64,000 nucleotides of DNA. Origin: Pollutimonas nitritireducens (GTDB lineage: Bacteria; Pseudomonadota; Gammaproteobacteria; Burkholderiales; Burkholderiaceae_B). Position numbers and translations under genes: made by a program. Positions 47,559 through 58,149 of the stretch are shown in pieces (positions within the stretch are counted from its first letter, which is position 1; each line of letters starts with the position of its first letter). The notes under the pieces are model-generated. The model had not been told where the DNA came from. It was given only the letters and a program-made list of their open reading frames with translations, and did no database searches. The stretch is taken from NCBI RefSeq assembly GCF_002849615.1, contig NZ_PDNV01000014.1, positions 1-64,000 on the forward strand, written 5' to 3'.

Positions 47559-48083
47559 ATGCCGGCCTTCGACACTGATGCTCGTGCTGAACCTGCTTTC
47601 AAGCCCAGCGCCGCCTGGGTGTTCCGGTCCTTTCCGCGCATCATTTCATTCGGGCTGGGCAGCGGACTGATCCGTCCCGCCCCGGGCACGTGGGGCACGT
47701 TGCTGGGTTGGCTGTTGTGGGTAGGGGGGGTGTCACGCTTGTCTGATACCTACATTGCTGTCGTGCTGCTAGCGGCTTTTGCATTGGGCTGCTGGACCTG
47801 TCATCGAGTCGGCAAGGAAATGGGTAAGGCGGACGACGGCGGCATGGTATGGGACGAAGTGGTGGCCTTCTGGCTTGTATTATGGCTGACGCCTGACGTC
47901 CTTATGGCTCAAATGCTGGCTTTTGTCGTGTTTCGGTTTTTCGATATCATCAAGCCGCCTCCCATCAGCTTCTTCGATCGCCATTTCAAGAACGGCTTTG
48001 GCGTGATGTGGGACGATATCGTGGCGGCGGTCTACAGTTTGCTGGTAATTGCCATTCTCGTCAGACTTGAGGTTTTCCCATGA
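47559..48083 (+). CDS. pgpA: Phosphatidylglycerophosphatase A
   Basis: A 174-residue membrane protein with four hydrophobic segments. The family motif GSGLIRPAPGTWGTLLGWLL and the acidic site DDGGMVWDEVVAFWLVLWLTP are intact, with RFFDIIKPPPISFFDRHFKNGFGVMWDDIVAA later. It dephosphorylates phosphatidylglycerol phosphate in the inner membrane. The stop overlaps the pncC start (ATGA). Confidence 0.95.
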   Translation: MPAFDTDARAEPAFKPSAAWVFRSFPRIISFGLGSGLIRPAPGTWGTLLGWLLWVGGVSRLSDTYIAVVLLAAFALGCWTCHRVGKEMGKADDGGMVWDEVVAFWLVLWLTPDVLMAQMLAFVVFRFFDIIKPPPISFFDRHFKNGFGVMWDDIVAAVYSLLVIAILVRLEVFP

Positions 48084-48586
48084 GCAATCACGAAACGTTG
48101 TCCTATGCGCCCGTTCTCGGGCAGCTCTTGCTCGATCAAGGCTTGATGTTTGCTTGCGCTGAATCATGCACTGGCGGATTGCTGGCGGCAGCGATGACCG
48201 ATACACCAGGGTCCAGCCAATGGTTTGACCGTGGCTTCGTCACCTACAGCAATGCCGCCAAGGCCGAGGAACTGCAGGTCAGCGTCGATACGCTGGAGCG
48301 TTTCGGTGCGGTCAGCGAAGAAACCGCCATGGAGATGGCGTCCGGCGTGCTTACGGTTGCCACGCCTGCACATATTGCCATCTCGACCACTGGCATCGCC
48401 GGGCCCGATGGCGGCACGCCGGGCAAGCCCGTGGGTATGGTGTGTTTTGGATTCGCCCGGCGCACGTCCCAGGGTATTGTCACGCGCGCCATGACCAAGG
48501 TTTTTGAAGGGGACCGCAGGCAGATACGCAACGCGTCGGTCGCTTTCGCACTGGAAACCGCCATCGGCCTTATCGGGCAGCGTTGA
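48080..48586 (+). CDS. pncC: CinA C-terminal family nicotinamide-nucleotide amidohydrolase
   Basis: A 168-residue single-domain CinA-C protein. [34 protein letters not shown] and [25 protein letters not shown] are the family signature. It deamidates NMN to nicotinate mononucleotide in NAD salvage. The MoaB-like N-terminal domain of full CinA is absent, as is common in Proteobacteria. Its 3' end overlaps the convergent pyrF by 17 bases. Confidence 0.93.
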   Translation: MSNHETLSYAPVLGQLLLDQGLMFACAESCTGGLLAAAMTDTPGSSQWFDRGFVTYSNAAKAEELQVSVDTLERFGAVSEETAMEMASGVLTVATPAHIAISTTGIAGPDGGTPGKPVGMVCFGFARRTSQGIVTRAMTKVFEGDRRQIRNASVAFALETAIGLIGQR

Positions 48587-49385
48587 TCGCATCCCGGGTG
48601 TTCTTGGCGGCCAGTGCCGCTGCTTCGCGCCAGTCGTCGCCACCACTGGCATACAAAATGGCCCGCGATGAGTTGATCATCATACCGGTACCCTTGCTAT
48701 CGATGCCGGCCTTCACGGTAGACGGGATGTCGCCGCCCTGCGCACCGATGCCGGGCACGAGCAAGGGCATGTCGCCCACACGCTCGCGGACTCTCGCAAT
48801 TTCTTCCGGGAATGTGGCGCCGACAACCAGGGCACATTGACCGTTGGTATTCCAATGATCAGCAACCAGTCCGGCGACATGAAGGTATAAAGGAGTGTCG
48901 TCCTTGGATTCGATGAACTGGAGATCGGAACCGCCTTTGTTGGATGTTCGGCAAAGTACGATGACGCCTTTGCTGTTCCAGGCCAGATAAGGCTGTATCG
49001 TGTCGAAGCCCATATAGGGACTGACGGTCACGGCGTCCGCCTGGTAGCGCTCGTAAGCCTCGCGAGCGTACTGTTCGGCTGTGGACCCGATATCGCCCCG
49101 TTTGGCGTCAAGCACAATAGGGAGGCCGGGATGGTTTTCGTGGATATATTCGCAGAGTGCTTCCAGCTGTGCTTCGGCGCGCGTGGCCGAGAAGTAGGCA
49201 ATCTGCGGTTTTATGCCACAGGCATACGGGGCGGTTACGTCGACGATGGCGCGACAGAACTCGAAAATGGCATTCGGGTGTCCTTGCAGTTCAGCGGGAA
49301 AGCGCTGTGGATCCGGGTCGAGTCCAACCATCAGCATGGAGTTGGAAGTCGCCCAGGCGTGTTCGAGTTTCTGTGTGAAGATCAT
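48570..49385 (-). CDS. pyrF: Orotidine-5'-phosphate decarboxylase
   Basis: A 271-residue PyrF of the longer bacterial group with the active site [30 protein letters not shown] and [12 protein letters not shown] are further family segments. It makes UMP, the last step of pyrimidine synthesis. The ATG at 49385 ([11 protein letters not shown]) is used; the frame runs open upstream into dgkA as a shadow. Confidence 0.94.
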   Translation of the reverse strand: MIFTQKLEHAWATSNSMLMVGLDPDPQRFPAELQGHPNAIFEFCRAIVDVTAPYACGIKPQIAYFSATRAEAQLEALCEYIHENHPGLPIVLDAKRGDIGSTAEQYAREAYERYQADAVTVSPYMGFDTIQPYLAWNSKGVIVLCRTSNKGGSDLQFIESKDDTPLYLHVAGLVADHWNTNGQCALVVGATFPEEIARVRERVGDMPLLVPGIGAQGGDIPSTVKAGIDSKGTGMMINSSRAILYASGGDDWREAAALAAKNTRDAINAAR

Positions 49386-49414
49386 GAATGCGTCGCAAGT
49401 TTTAGTAAGTATTA

Positions 49415-49819
49415 CTAGGATATGAGGCTGCCGCCAGACATATGGGCGCCGATGACGCACAGCCAGACCAGGATGCACAGCCCGATTGACAGCATAACCG
49501 CTGCGCTGCCGAGGTCTTTCGCCCTCCCTATCATCGGGTGATGCTCTACAGTGATGCTGTCGGCAAGCGCCTCCAGGGCGGAATTCAGAATCTCGATGAT
49601 CAGGACGAACAACATCGACCCGATCAGAAGCAGCATTTCGCCCACACTGCGGCTGATCCATAAGGCCACGGGTGCCAGCAACACGATCAGTAGCAGCTCT
49701 TGTCGAAATGCGGCCTCGTGCTTGAAGGCGGCACCAAATCCCTGCACGGAATAGCGCAAGGCCTTGAAAAGGCGGCCTACGCCGCCTTTACTTTTATAGG
49801 ATGAATTGCTGGAAGTCAT
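49415..49819 (-). CDS. dgkA: Diacylglycerol kinase
   Basis: A 134-residue three-helix membrane kinase. The motifs [10 protein letters not shown] and [33 protein letters not shown] contain the catalytic and Mg-binding residues. It recycles diacylglycerol to phosphatidate in the inner membrane. It lies upstream of pyrF on the same strand, 29 bases away. Confidence 0.94.
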   Translation of the reverse strand: MTSSNSSYKSKGGVGRLFKALRYSVQGFGAAFKHEAAFRQELLLIVLLAPVALWISRSVGEMLLLIGSMLFVLIIEILNSALEALADSITVEHHPMIGRAKDLGSAAVMLSIGLCILVWLCVIGAHMSGGSLIS

Positions 49820-49912
49820 GGCGCCACGAAAAGATACTGCCTGCCACAGGGGCTAATGTGCCCCGGTCGGTACAATCGATATTATGCCTGCTAAACCATT
49901 ACCGGCCCTTCG

Positions 49913-50929
49913 ATGACACGACACTCCATAAGCTCGAACAGCGTGACCGTCCACGATGTGGCCCGCGTCGCCAATGTCTCGGCGATCACGGTATCACGCG
50001 CATTGAATAATCCAGGCCAGTTGTCCGCCTCGACACTTGCCCGGGTTTTGCAGGCGGTGGAGCAGACAGGATATGTGCCTAACCTGTTGGCCAAGGGCCT
50101 GAATGCAAAGAAAAGCGCGAGGTTGGTCGCGGCATTGATCCCTACGCTCTCCGGTCCTGTTTTTTCCGAAACGATACAGGCGCTGACGCAAACGCTTACG
50201 ACTCACGGCTACCAACTCATACTCGGGCAAAGCGGCTACGACGGCGAACTGCAGGAAGACGCCTTGTTGAATGCCTTGATAGGCCGACGCCCCGACGGCA
50301 TCGTGCTGACCGGTGTAATGCATTCCGATCAGGGTTGCAGGCGCTTGCGGGCAGCGGGCATCCCGGTCGTCGAAACATGGGATCTCAGCAATGCGCCGAT
50401 AGACATGCTGGTGGGATTCTCGCACGAACAAGTCGGCATAAAGGTGTGTGAGTTTTTTCATCAGCGGGGTTTTCGTTTTCCCGCGCTGCTCTCCGCACAG
50501 GACGTTCGTGCGACCCGACGCAGCATGGCCTTTATACAGCGGGCAACCGAGTTGGGCATGGAGCCTGTGCGGCACCTTAAACTACCCGCCCCCACGACAC
50601 TCGCCATCGGGCGGTCCGGATTATCGCAACTGATGCGAGAGTTCCCGGAGGTCGACAGCGTATTCTGTAGCTCCGATATGCTTGCATTGGGCGTATTGAC
50701 AGAGGCGCAGGCACGAGGCCTGCGAGTACCTCAACAATTGGCGGTTGTCGGGTTTGGCGACCTCGATTTCGCGGCCAGCCTGTACCCGGCGTTGACGACG
50801 GTGCGTATCGACGGCAGCGCAATAGGTGCGAAAGCGGCGGATTTCATCATCGCGCGTGCCAACGGTCTCGATCCGGGGCTACGTATTGTTGACATTGGCT
50901 TCTCGATCATGGAACGGGAAAGTACCTAG
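49913..50929 (+). CDS. LacI-family regulator
   Basis: A 338-residue regulator. The LacI DNA-binding head is at residues 12-60 (TVHDVARVANVSAITVSRALNNPGQ, then hinge helix VPNLLAKGL) followed by a periplasmic-binding-protein-like sensor domain ([62 protein letters not shown]). It belongs to the GntR/gluconate type by the sensor motifs. A perfect palindrome lies in the gap before the following Bug gene, a likely target. Confidence 0.92.
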   Translation: MTRHSISSNSVTVHDVARVANVSAITVSRALNNPGQLSASTLARVLQAVEQTGYVPNLLAKGLNAKKSARLVAALIPTLSGPVFSETIQALTQTLTTHGYQLILGQSGYDGELQEDALLNALIGRRPDGIVLTGVMHSDQGCRRLRAAGIPVVETWDLSNAPIDMLVGFSHEQVGIKVCEFFHQRGFRFPALLSAQDVRATRRSMAFIQRATELGMEPVRHLKLPAPTTLAIGRSGLSQLMREFPEVDSVFCSSDMLALGVLTEAQARGLRVPQQLAVVGFGDLDFAASLYPALTTVRIDGSAIGAKAADFIIARANGLDPGLRIVDIGFSIMEREST

Positions 50930-50992
50930 TTGCTTCGTGCTATACGGGTAAACCACGATCTGATATTTTAGTGCCGCGTTCAAGCCTTACGT

Positions 50993-51020
50993 TATGATGG
51001 CAAAAATGTTAACGTTAACA
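50993..51020 (+). promoter_or_regulatory. LacI-type operator and -10 element upstream of the Bug gene
   Basis: TGTTAACGTTAACA at 51007-51020 is a perfect 14-bp palindrome with a central CG, the form used by LacI-family proteins. A -10-like TATGAT sits at 50993-50998 just before it, and the RBS of the Bug gene starts a few bases after, so binding would block transcription initiation. Confidence 0.75.
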
Positions 51021-51037
51021 GTCGAGGAGACAGGGTG

Positions 51038-52003
51038 ATGAAGTTTAAATATATAGTGGCTGCGGCACTGTTATCAGTCACGACTTTTGCGCAGGCGGCT
51101 GATTATCCCGCGCGCCCCGTGACCATTGTCGTGCCATTCCCACCGGGCGGTTCCACCGATAATATCGGCCGCATCATCGGTGCAAAGTTGGCCACCAAGT
51201 TCGGACAAGCTTTTCCTATCGAAAACAAGCCAGGCGCGACAGGGGCGATCGGCGCTACTCAAGTTTCACGTGCCGCGCCCGACGGGTACACGTTGCTGGT
51301 TTCATCGTTGTCTGTGTTTGTGGTGAACCCGCATCTGCAAAAGACCCTGCAATATAATCCCACGAAAGATCTCGACCTGATCACCGTAGCGGTTCAGGCC
51401 CCCAACGTCCTGGTCGCCGGCCCGGCCGCCAAGGGCGGCGACACCGTCGCGGATATCGTCAAATACATGAAGCAGCACCCCGACGAAGTCACGTTCGCCA
51501 CGTCGGGCAATGGGTCATCGGATCACCTGACCGCAGAATTGTTCTGGCAGGAAACCGGCACCAAAGGCGTCAATGTGCCATACAAGGGCGGCGCGCCTGC
51601 CCAGGCCGACCTGATGGGCGGGCAGGTTGCCTACTCCTTTCAAAACATCAATGCGGTCATCGGCCACATTCGCGGCGGCAAGATGAAGGCGCTGGCGGTC
51701 ACCAGCGAAAAACGTTCGCCATTGCTTCCGGATGTACCAACGATGGAAGAAGCCGGCATCAAGAACGTGGTGGTGAATTCCTGGCAAGCGGTGGCAGCCC
51801 CCAAAGGCCTGCCCACGGATATCCGTAACAAGCTGCGCGATGGCATTGTCGAGGCCCTGAACGACCCCGCGGTCAAGCCCAATCTTCTGGGTGTCGGGTT
51901 CGAAATCGTAGGGAATACGCCCGAAGAGTTCGAGAAATTCCAGGCTCAAGAATTGGCCCGCTGGAAGAAGGTGATCGATACCGCCGGTATCGCCGCGAAC
52001 TGA
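51038..52003 (+). CDS. Bug-family tripartite tricarboxylate transporter receptor
   Basis: A 321-residue periplasmic receptor from the ATG at 51038 with GAGGAGA upstream. Signal peptide about residues 1-21, then the Bug opening YPARPVTIVVPFPPGGSTDNIGR, and later PYKGGAPAQADLMGGQV. Bug proteins bind small carboxylates or related solutes; the gene is an orphan without TctAB permeases, as is typical in this family. The LacI operator in front suggests sugar acid control, for example gluconate-like ligands; this is inference. Confidence 0.92.
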   Translation: MKFKYIVAAALLSVTTFAQAADYPARPVTIVVPFPPGGSTDNIGRIIGAKLATKFGQAFPIENKPGATGAIGATQVSRAAPDGYTLLVSSLSVFVVNPHLQKTLQYNPTKDLDLITVAVQAPNVLVAGPAAKGGDTVADIVKYMKQHPDEVTFATSGNGSSDHLTAELFWQETGTKGVNVPYKGGAPAQADLMGGQVAYSFQNINAVIGHIRGGKMKALAVTSEKRSPLLPDVPTMEEAGIKNVVVNSWQAVAAPKGLPTDIRNKLRDGIVEALNDPAVKPNLLGVGFEIVGNTPEEFEKFQAQELARWKKVIDTAGIAAN

Positions 52004-52045
52004 TCCGCTGCTCCGGGCAGCACCAAGTCCGGTTACAAAGAATAG

Positions 52046-52078
52046 CCCCAGCGTTGATGTTCAATGCCGGGGTTTTTT
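52046..52078 (+). terminator. Rho-independent terminator of the Bug gene
   Basis: CCCCAGCGTTGA (52046-52057) pairs with TCAATGCCGGGG (52061-52072), with two mismatched positions, followed by TTTTTT. Placed about 45 bases after the Bug stop. Confidence 0.8.
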
Positions 52079-52206
52079 CATGAAAAAGCGCGGCGTCTTT
52101 CAGTTTCTTCAACGTCATGGCAATCGTCGAAGCCAATGTGACAATGCATGCGGGGCCGTCCCTGGCATCAGCGAACCACTGATTGGTTCGAGCTCCTCGG
52201 CTCATA

Positions 52207-52244
52207 TGAAAAAGGCCGGGTTCTGTGCAATACAGAACTCGGCC
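52207..52244 (-). terminator. Rho-independent terminator of groESL
   Basis: A 13-bp stem (GGCCGGGTTCTGT at 52214-52226 against ACAGAACTCGGCC at 52232-52244, one G-T pair) with a 5-base loop. On the minus strand it is followed by TTTTT, so it ends the groEL message about 55 bases after the stop codon. Confidence 0.85.
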
Positions 52245-52297
52245 TGATCGACCCGGGCACAAGACCCGGGCCGGCAGAAGGTAGGGAATAAACTGGC

Positions 52298-53977
<1,680 letters not shown>

Positions 53978-54265
53978 TTACAGGACCACGGCGAGGATTT
54001 CATCCTCGCGGATGACGAGCAATTCTTCGCCATCGATCTTGACAGACTGGCCGGCGTATTTGCCAAACAGAACTTTGTCGCCCGCTTTCAGGTCAACAGG
54101 AAGAATTTTGCCGTCTTCGGTTTTTTTACCGGGACCGACTGCAATGACTTCACCCTGATCGGGCTTTTCAGCGGCGCTCTCAGGGATAACAATACCCGAG
54201 GCTGTAGTGCGCTCGTTGTCCAGACGTTTGACGATCACGCGATCGTGCAAAGGACGCAGTGCCAT
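53978..54265 (-). CDS. groES: Co-chaperonin GroES
   Basis: A 95-residue co-chaperonin starting [35 protein letters not shown], with the mobile loop at about residues 17-34 and the roof motif later. It caps GroEL. First gene of the operon, behind a CIRCE operator and a strong promoter. Confidence 0.98.
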   Translation of the reverse strand: MALRPLHDRVIVKRLDNERTTASGIVIPESAAEKPDQGEVIAVGPGKKTEDGKILPVDLKAGDKVLFGKYAGQSVKIDGEELLVIREDEILAVVL

Positions 54266-54311
54266 GAAGGAACTCCTGTGTTATTGATAAAAATCGGGTT
54301 AGGGTGGCGTG

Positions 54312-54365
54312 TTAGCACTCCACCGCTACGAGTGCTAATTATAAGGACGATATGGATATCTTCAA
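54312..54365 (-). promoter_or_regulatory. groESL promoter with CIRCE operator
   Basis: The perfect CIRCE sequence TTAGCACTC-N9-GAGTGCTAA lies at 54312-54338. On the minus strand TTGAAG (54365-54360) and TATAAT (54343-54338) with a 16-base spacer form a sigma-70-like promoter whose -10 overlaps the CIRCE arm. CIRCE is the binding site of the repressor HrcA, which must be encoded elsewhere. Confidence 0.93.
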
Positions 54366-54570
54366 GGGGGCTGGTATGTTTGTTACATTTCGAGATATAT
54401 GTCGATTGTCGTCGTCTTACCAAGAGTAAGACAGGAACGTTCGCCTTCCGAAGCCAAATGTCAATGCCCAAAGCCGATCCAAAGCGGACGCCACAGACAC
54501 GGCTCGTTCCAAATCTACAGTTGGACTCGGTTTGGGTCTTCCTGGTACTGAGCCGAGATGGCGGCGGGGG

Positions 54571-55161
54571 TCACGCGCGAAGGGTGGATGCGACGGCAAG
54601 GCTGGCTATGCGTACGGTTTCAAGAAGGGTGTCCTGTCCCTTTCCGGCGCGCGCCTGTGCGGAAAGGCCAATCATCAGCGTGCTGATGTACTCCGTAAGT
54701 TGCGGTGCATCTAAGGAGTGTCGAGCAGCGATGTAGGTGCGAATGACTTCGACGGCAGCAACATGCGCAGCGCGTGCAACAGCACGGGCCTCTTCGTCGC
54801 TGCACCGGCATCCCTCCAGCACTATGCATCCAGTGGCGGCGGGGTCGGTGGCATATCGGCGTGCCGCTTCTTCAAGCATTGCGGTGATGCACTCCACTAC
54901 CGGGCGGTCGGGGCGCAGGATATCTGCAAGCGGGATGGCTCCGTGGTCGGCATACCGGTTGATGACGCGCTCATAAAGACCGGCTTTGCTTTGGAAGGCC
55001 GAATAGAAACTGGGTGTGTTGATGCCCAGCGCGTCGGTCACGTCCGACACGCTGACAGCTTCATAGCCCCGGGAATGGAACAGGCGCTGAGCAGTCGCGA
55101 TGGCCTCATCAACATCGAATTTGCGAGGGCGACCTCGAGGTCGAATTAGTTTTTTAGTCAT
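54571..55161 (-). CDS. TetR-family regulator
   Basis: A 196-residue regulator from the ATG at 55161. HTH: RPRGRPRKFDVDEAIATAQRLFHSRGYEAVSVSDVTDALGINTPSFYSAFQSKAGLYERVI, the pattern of the AcrR/YcdC subgroup often paired with an SDR. The C-terminal helical domain holds a cysteine pair (GCIVLEGCRCSDEEARAV). It is divergent from an SDR gene, with an inverted repeat in the shared promoter. Confidence 0.9.
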   Translation of the reverse strand: MTKKLIRPRGRPRKFDVDEAIATAQRLFHSRGYEAVSVSDVTDALGINTPSFYSAFQSKAGLYERVINRYADHGAIPLADILRPDRPVVECITAMLEEAARRYATDPAATGCIVLEGCRCSDEEARAVARAAHVAAVEVIRTYIAARHSLDAPQLTEYISTLMIGLSAQARAGKGQDTLLETVRIASLAVASTLRA

Positions 55162-55175
55162 CACTATAAAAATAG

Positions 55176-55204
55176 ATTGACATCATCGTCAATTCGTTTA
55201 TTGT
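55176..55204 (+). promoter_or_regulatory. SDR promoter overlapped by a candidate TetR operator
   Basis: TTGACA at 55177-55182 and TATTGT at 55199-55204 are spaced by 16 bases. The -35 is part of the inverted repeat ATTGAC-N6-GTCAAT (55176-55193), a fitting site for the divergent TetR regulator. Confidence 0.6.
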
Positions 55205-55238
55205 AGTCAATCCTACATATTTAATCCAGAGGTGTTTG

Positions 55239-55952
55239 ATGGCTATGTTCGACAAGAAGTCTGTGCTGGTGCTGGGCGGAAGCCGTGGAATTGGAGCGGC
55301 AATTGTGCGGCGCTTTGTTGCGGATGGCGCAAACGTAACGTTCACCTACTCAGGCTCCCAGGCGGCGGCTGAGGAGCTTGCTGCTGAAACGACCAGCAAG
55401 GCAGTCCAAACGGACAGCGCTGACCGGGCCGCGGTCATCGCACAGGTGCGCGACAGCGGCCCACTAGATGTGTTGGTAGTGAATGCCGGAATTGCAATGT
55501 TCGGCGACGCGCTCGAACTTGATCCGGATGCCGTGGATCGGCTGTTCAAAATCAATGTGCATGCGCCATATCACGCGTCTGTCGAGGCGGCGCGCCGTAT
55601 GCCCCAAGGTGGCCGAATCATCGTCATCGGATCGGTGAACGGAGACCGGATGCCCGTGCCTGGCATGGCAGCGTATGCACTCAGCAAGTCAGCTCTGCAG
55701 GGATTGGCCAGAGGCCTGGCGCGCGACTTCGGTCCGCGCGGCATCACCGTGAACGTCGTTCAGCCGGGCCCCATCGACACGGACGCTAATCCAGCCGATG
55801 GGCCGATGAAAGACTTGTTGCATGGATTCATGGCCATCAAGCGCCACGGCCAGCCAGGAGAGGTCGCGGCAATGGTGGCATGGCTGGCGGGTCCCGAGGC
55901 CGGCTTCGTGACTGGGGCGATGCACACGATAGACGGGGGATTCGGAGCTTGA
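55239..55952 (+). CDS. Short-chain dehydrogenase/reductase (FabG-like)
   Basis: A 237-residue SDR from the ATG at 55239 with AGAGG upstream. Cofactor motif LGGSRGIGAAIVRRF near residue 13, Asn in VVNAGIAMFG, and the Tyr-Lys pair in YALSKSAL. Compact, without extra domains, likely NADP-linked given TYSGSQAAAEEL after strand beta-2. Paired with a TetR regulator, a common small unit of unknown substrate. Confidence 0.9.
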   Translation: MAMFDKKSVLVLGGSRGIGAAIVRRFVADGANVTFTYSGSQAAAEELAAETTSKAVQTDSADRAAVIAQVRDSGPLDVLVVNAGIAMFGDALELDPDAVDRLFKINVHAPYHASVEAARRMPQGGRIIVIGSVNGDRMPVPGMAAYALSKSALQGLARGLARDFGPRGITVNVVQPGPIDTDANPADGPMKDLLHGFMAIKRHGQPGEVAAMVAWLAGPEAGFVTGAMHTIDGGFGA

Positions 55953-56035
55953 CGGATGACCCAATGCGCTCGCCGTTATGTAAAGCGTAGCGGAAGTTCG
56001 GTGATGCCATATGCTGATTTCCACACACGCAAATA

Positions 56036-56075
56036 GCAAAATCGGGATTGCATCGACGAAGCGCGCAATCCCGAT
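56036..56075 (-). terminator. Rho-independent terminator of the second Bug gene
   Basis: A perfect 10-bp stem (ATCGGGATTG at 56041-56050, CAATCCCGAT at 56066-56075) with a 15-base loop lies 25 bases after the stop codon of the leftward gene. On the minus strand TTTGC follows, a short T-run. Confidence 0.6.
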
Positions 56076-56100
56076 CTTCACGACTGTGGAACCATCCTGG

Positions 56101-57096
56101 CTATTCGATCTTACCCATTTTATTAACGGCTTGAGCGATCGATGTAGAGTCCAGCTTCCAGTAGGCATCGAACTTTGCTGCGTCCAAGTAGTCCAGCGGG
56201 CTACCGATACCGAGCATGGTTTTCGCGAAAGCAGGGTTGGCCGCTATCTTGTTCAAGCTATTGTTCAGGGTATCGACGACTGATTGGGGAGCGTCTGCTG
56301 GAACAAAGACACCAGACCATTGTATGAACTGGGCGTTGTAGCCGGAAGAGCTTAGGCTGGGTACGTCGGGCAGGGACGCAAGAGGTTTGTCGCCCCAATG
56401 AGCCAGCGCGCGCAATTTACCCGCCTTGATCTGCTGGATGGCGCTGGCTGGCCCTGTCGCCAGTGCCTGAACATGGCCGCCGAGCAGTGATGCAACGGCC
56501 GGGCCTGCCCCGGTGTACGGGATATGCGTCAATTTTACGTCGGCCGCTTGTGCGAGCATTTCCATCGGCACATGCATCGTGCCATAAATGCCGGAACTAC
56601 CGTAGGTGATGTCCCCAGGATTTTTCCTGGCGGCTTCGATAAATTCCTGAACGGTCTTCCACGGAGCGTCGGCCTTGACGACCAACACCGTGGGATCAGC
56701 TGTAATGCGGGCGATTGGCTTGAACTGATCGAGTCGAAAGGCGGGTTTGCGCTCAAGAATTTTGTCGGCCTCGGGCAGAATGGAGATGGACGACAGGCTT
56801 AACAAGATCGTGTAGCCATCGGGCTTGGCATTGGCTGCAGAGCCGATGCCAATGGCGCCGCCTGCACCGGCTCGATTTTCGATCACTACGGTTTGACCCA
56901 GGTCTTTGGACAGCGCGTCGGCCAAGGGCCGTGCAACAGTGTCGGCCACGCCGCCAGGCGGGAACGGCACGATCATGGTAATGGGACGCTCAGGATACTG
57001 CGCCAAGGCATAGCCAGAAAAGCTCAACGTCGCCGCCGCGCCCAGCAGCTTGAGTGTTGTTGTGGTGCCAGACCACTTTGTAAACTTGATACGCAT
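56101..57096 (-). CDS. Bug-family tripartite tricarboxylate transporter receptor
   Basis: A 331-residue periplasmic receptor from the ATG at 57096. Signal peptide about residues 1-32 (LGAAATLSFSGYALAQ), then YPERPITMIVPFPPGGVADTVARPLADALSKDLGQTVVIENRAGAGGAIG, the classic Bug opening, and HIPYTGAGPAVASLLGGHV later. It is downstream of a fumarylacetoacetate-hydrolase-family gene in the same direction, suggesting a carboxylate that this enzyme's pathway consumes. Confidence 0.92.
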   Translation of the reverse strand: MRIKFTKWSGTTTTLKLLGAAATLSFSGYALAQYPERPITMIVPFPPGGVADTVARPLADALSKDLGQTVVIENRAGAGGAIGIGSAANAKPDGYTILLSLSSISILPEADKILERKPAFRLDQFKPIARITADPTVLVVKADAPWKTVQEFIEAARKNPGDITYGSSGIYGTMHVPMEMLAQAADVKLTHIPYTGAGPAVASLLGGHVQALATGPASAIQQIKAGKLRALAHWGDKPLASLPDVPSLSSSGYNAQFIQWSGVFVPADAPQSVVDTLNNSLNKIAANPAFAKTMLGIGSPLDYLDAAKFDAYWKLDSTSIAQAVNKMGKIE

Positions 57097-57139
57097 GATT
57101 TGTCTCTTTTTTATAAGAATTAACAAGGCGGGGAAAGGA

Positions 57140-58009
57140 TCACTTGAAGGTGTTTTCGAGAACGCCAATTCCATCAATTTCGATACGAACGACGTCGCCG
57201 GATTTAAGATATTGCGCAGGCTTCATACCCATGCCCACACCCGCAGGAGTGCCTGTGGCGATGATATCGCCGGGATAAAGCGTGATACCGCGCGAGCACG
57301 TCTCGATCAGCGTGGGCAAGTCGAAAATTAGATCCGGCGTTGCTCCGTCCTGGCGAAGTTCGCCATTGACCCAGCATCTCACACGGGTCTTGCTGCCATC
57401 CAGTTCATCGGCTGTAACGATCCAGGGTCCCATGGGGCAGAAGGTATCAAAAGACTTGCCCAGGTCCCACTGCTGGTGCCGAATCTGTACATCGCGTGCG
57501 GTGACATCATTGACAATGGTGTAGCCGAAAACGTGGCTCATGGCATCGTCTCGCGAAATGTTTTTACCGCCTTTGCCGATCACGATGGCAAGCTCCGCTT
57601 CGTAGTCAATCTGCTGTGATACTTCACCCGGCAATGCGACAGTGTCCAAATGACCAATGACGCACTCAGGCACCTTGGTGAACACGATAGGCCAGCTTTG
57701 CGGGTTTTTATCATTGTCCTTGAACACTGATGCGGCAAGTTCGTTTGCATGGGCGTGATAATTTCGGCCTACACAAAAAATATTACGGCGCGGCCGCTCG
57801 ATAGGCGCCAATGCCTTTGCCTCGCTTAAGTCCTGGCCACCGGAAACAATAACGAGTTTGCCCTTGAGTTGGTCATAATCTTGTACCAATTGGTTCATGT
57901 CACCGTCGAACGTATCGATCAGATCCGTAACCGGCCAAAACCGATTTTTCGTCGAATCGATAACACAAACTTGTTTCTTTTCCTGGTAGCTTAGCGTTGC
58001 AAATTTCAT
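57140..58009 (-). CDS. Fumarylacetoacetate hydrolase family protein
   Basis: A 289-residue FAH-family enzyme from the ATG at 58009. An N-terminal segment of about 80 residues precedes the core, which shows FCVGRNYHAHANE, the metal ligands in DYEAELAIVIGKGGKNIS and the segment GYTIVNDVTARDVQ. Family members hydrolyse C-C bonds or decarboxylate/hydrate 2-oxo acids in the breakdown of aromatic acids. It heads a leftward pair with a Bug receptor and is divergent from a GntR regulator. The specific reaction is not assignable. Confidence 0.9.
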   Translation of the reverse strand: MKFATLSYQEKKQVCVIDSTKNRFWPVTDLIDTFDGDMNQLVQDYDQLKGKLVIVSGGQDLSEAKALAPIERPRRNIFCVGRNYHAHANELAASVFKDNDKNPQSWPIVFTKVPECVIGHLDTVALPGEVSQQIDYEAELAIVIGKGGKNISRDDAMSHVFGYTIVNDVTARDVQIRHQQWDLGKSFDTFCPMGPWIVTADELDGSKTRVRCWVNGELRQDGATPDLIFDLPTLIETCSRGITLYPGDIIATGTPAGVGMGMKPAQYLKSGDVVRIEIDGIGVLENTFK

Positions 58010-58149
58010 TTTGTACTCGTCAGAATAAATACCAAAACGCAAATCTACCATACTCCCGATATCAAATTGGTCCACATTTGGGCTTTTATATCGAATTCTT
58101 ACCCAATTGGTATAATTAAACAGGCGACAGATTGTCAAAAGGGGCAAGC

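Noticed and set aside
49386-49661. Upstream extension of the pyrF frame into dgkA
   Set aside because: The added residues have no PyrF resemblance and overlap dgkA; the ATG at 49385 gives a normal length.
52245-52275. Second hairpin with two GACCCGGG units after groEL
   Set aside because: The units are direct repeats of a self-complementary hexamer; the adjoining stem with TTTTT is the better terminator.
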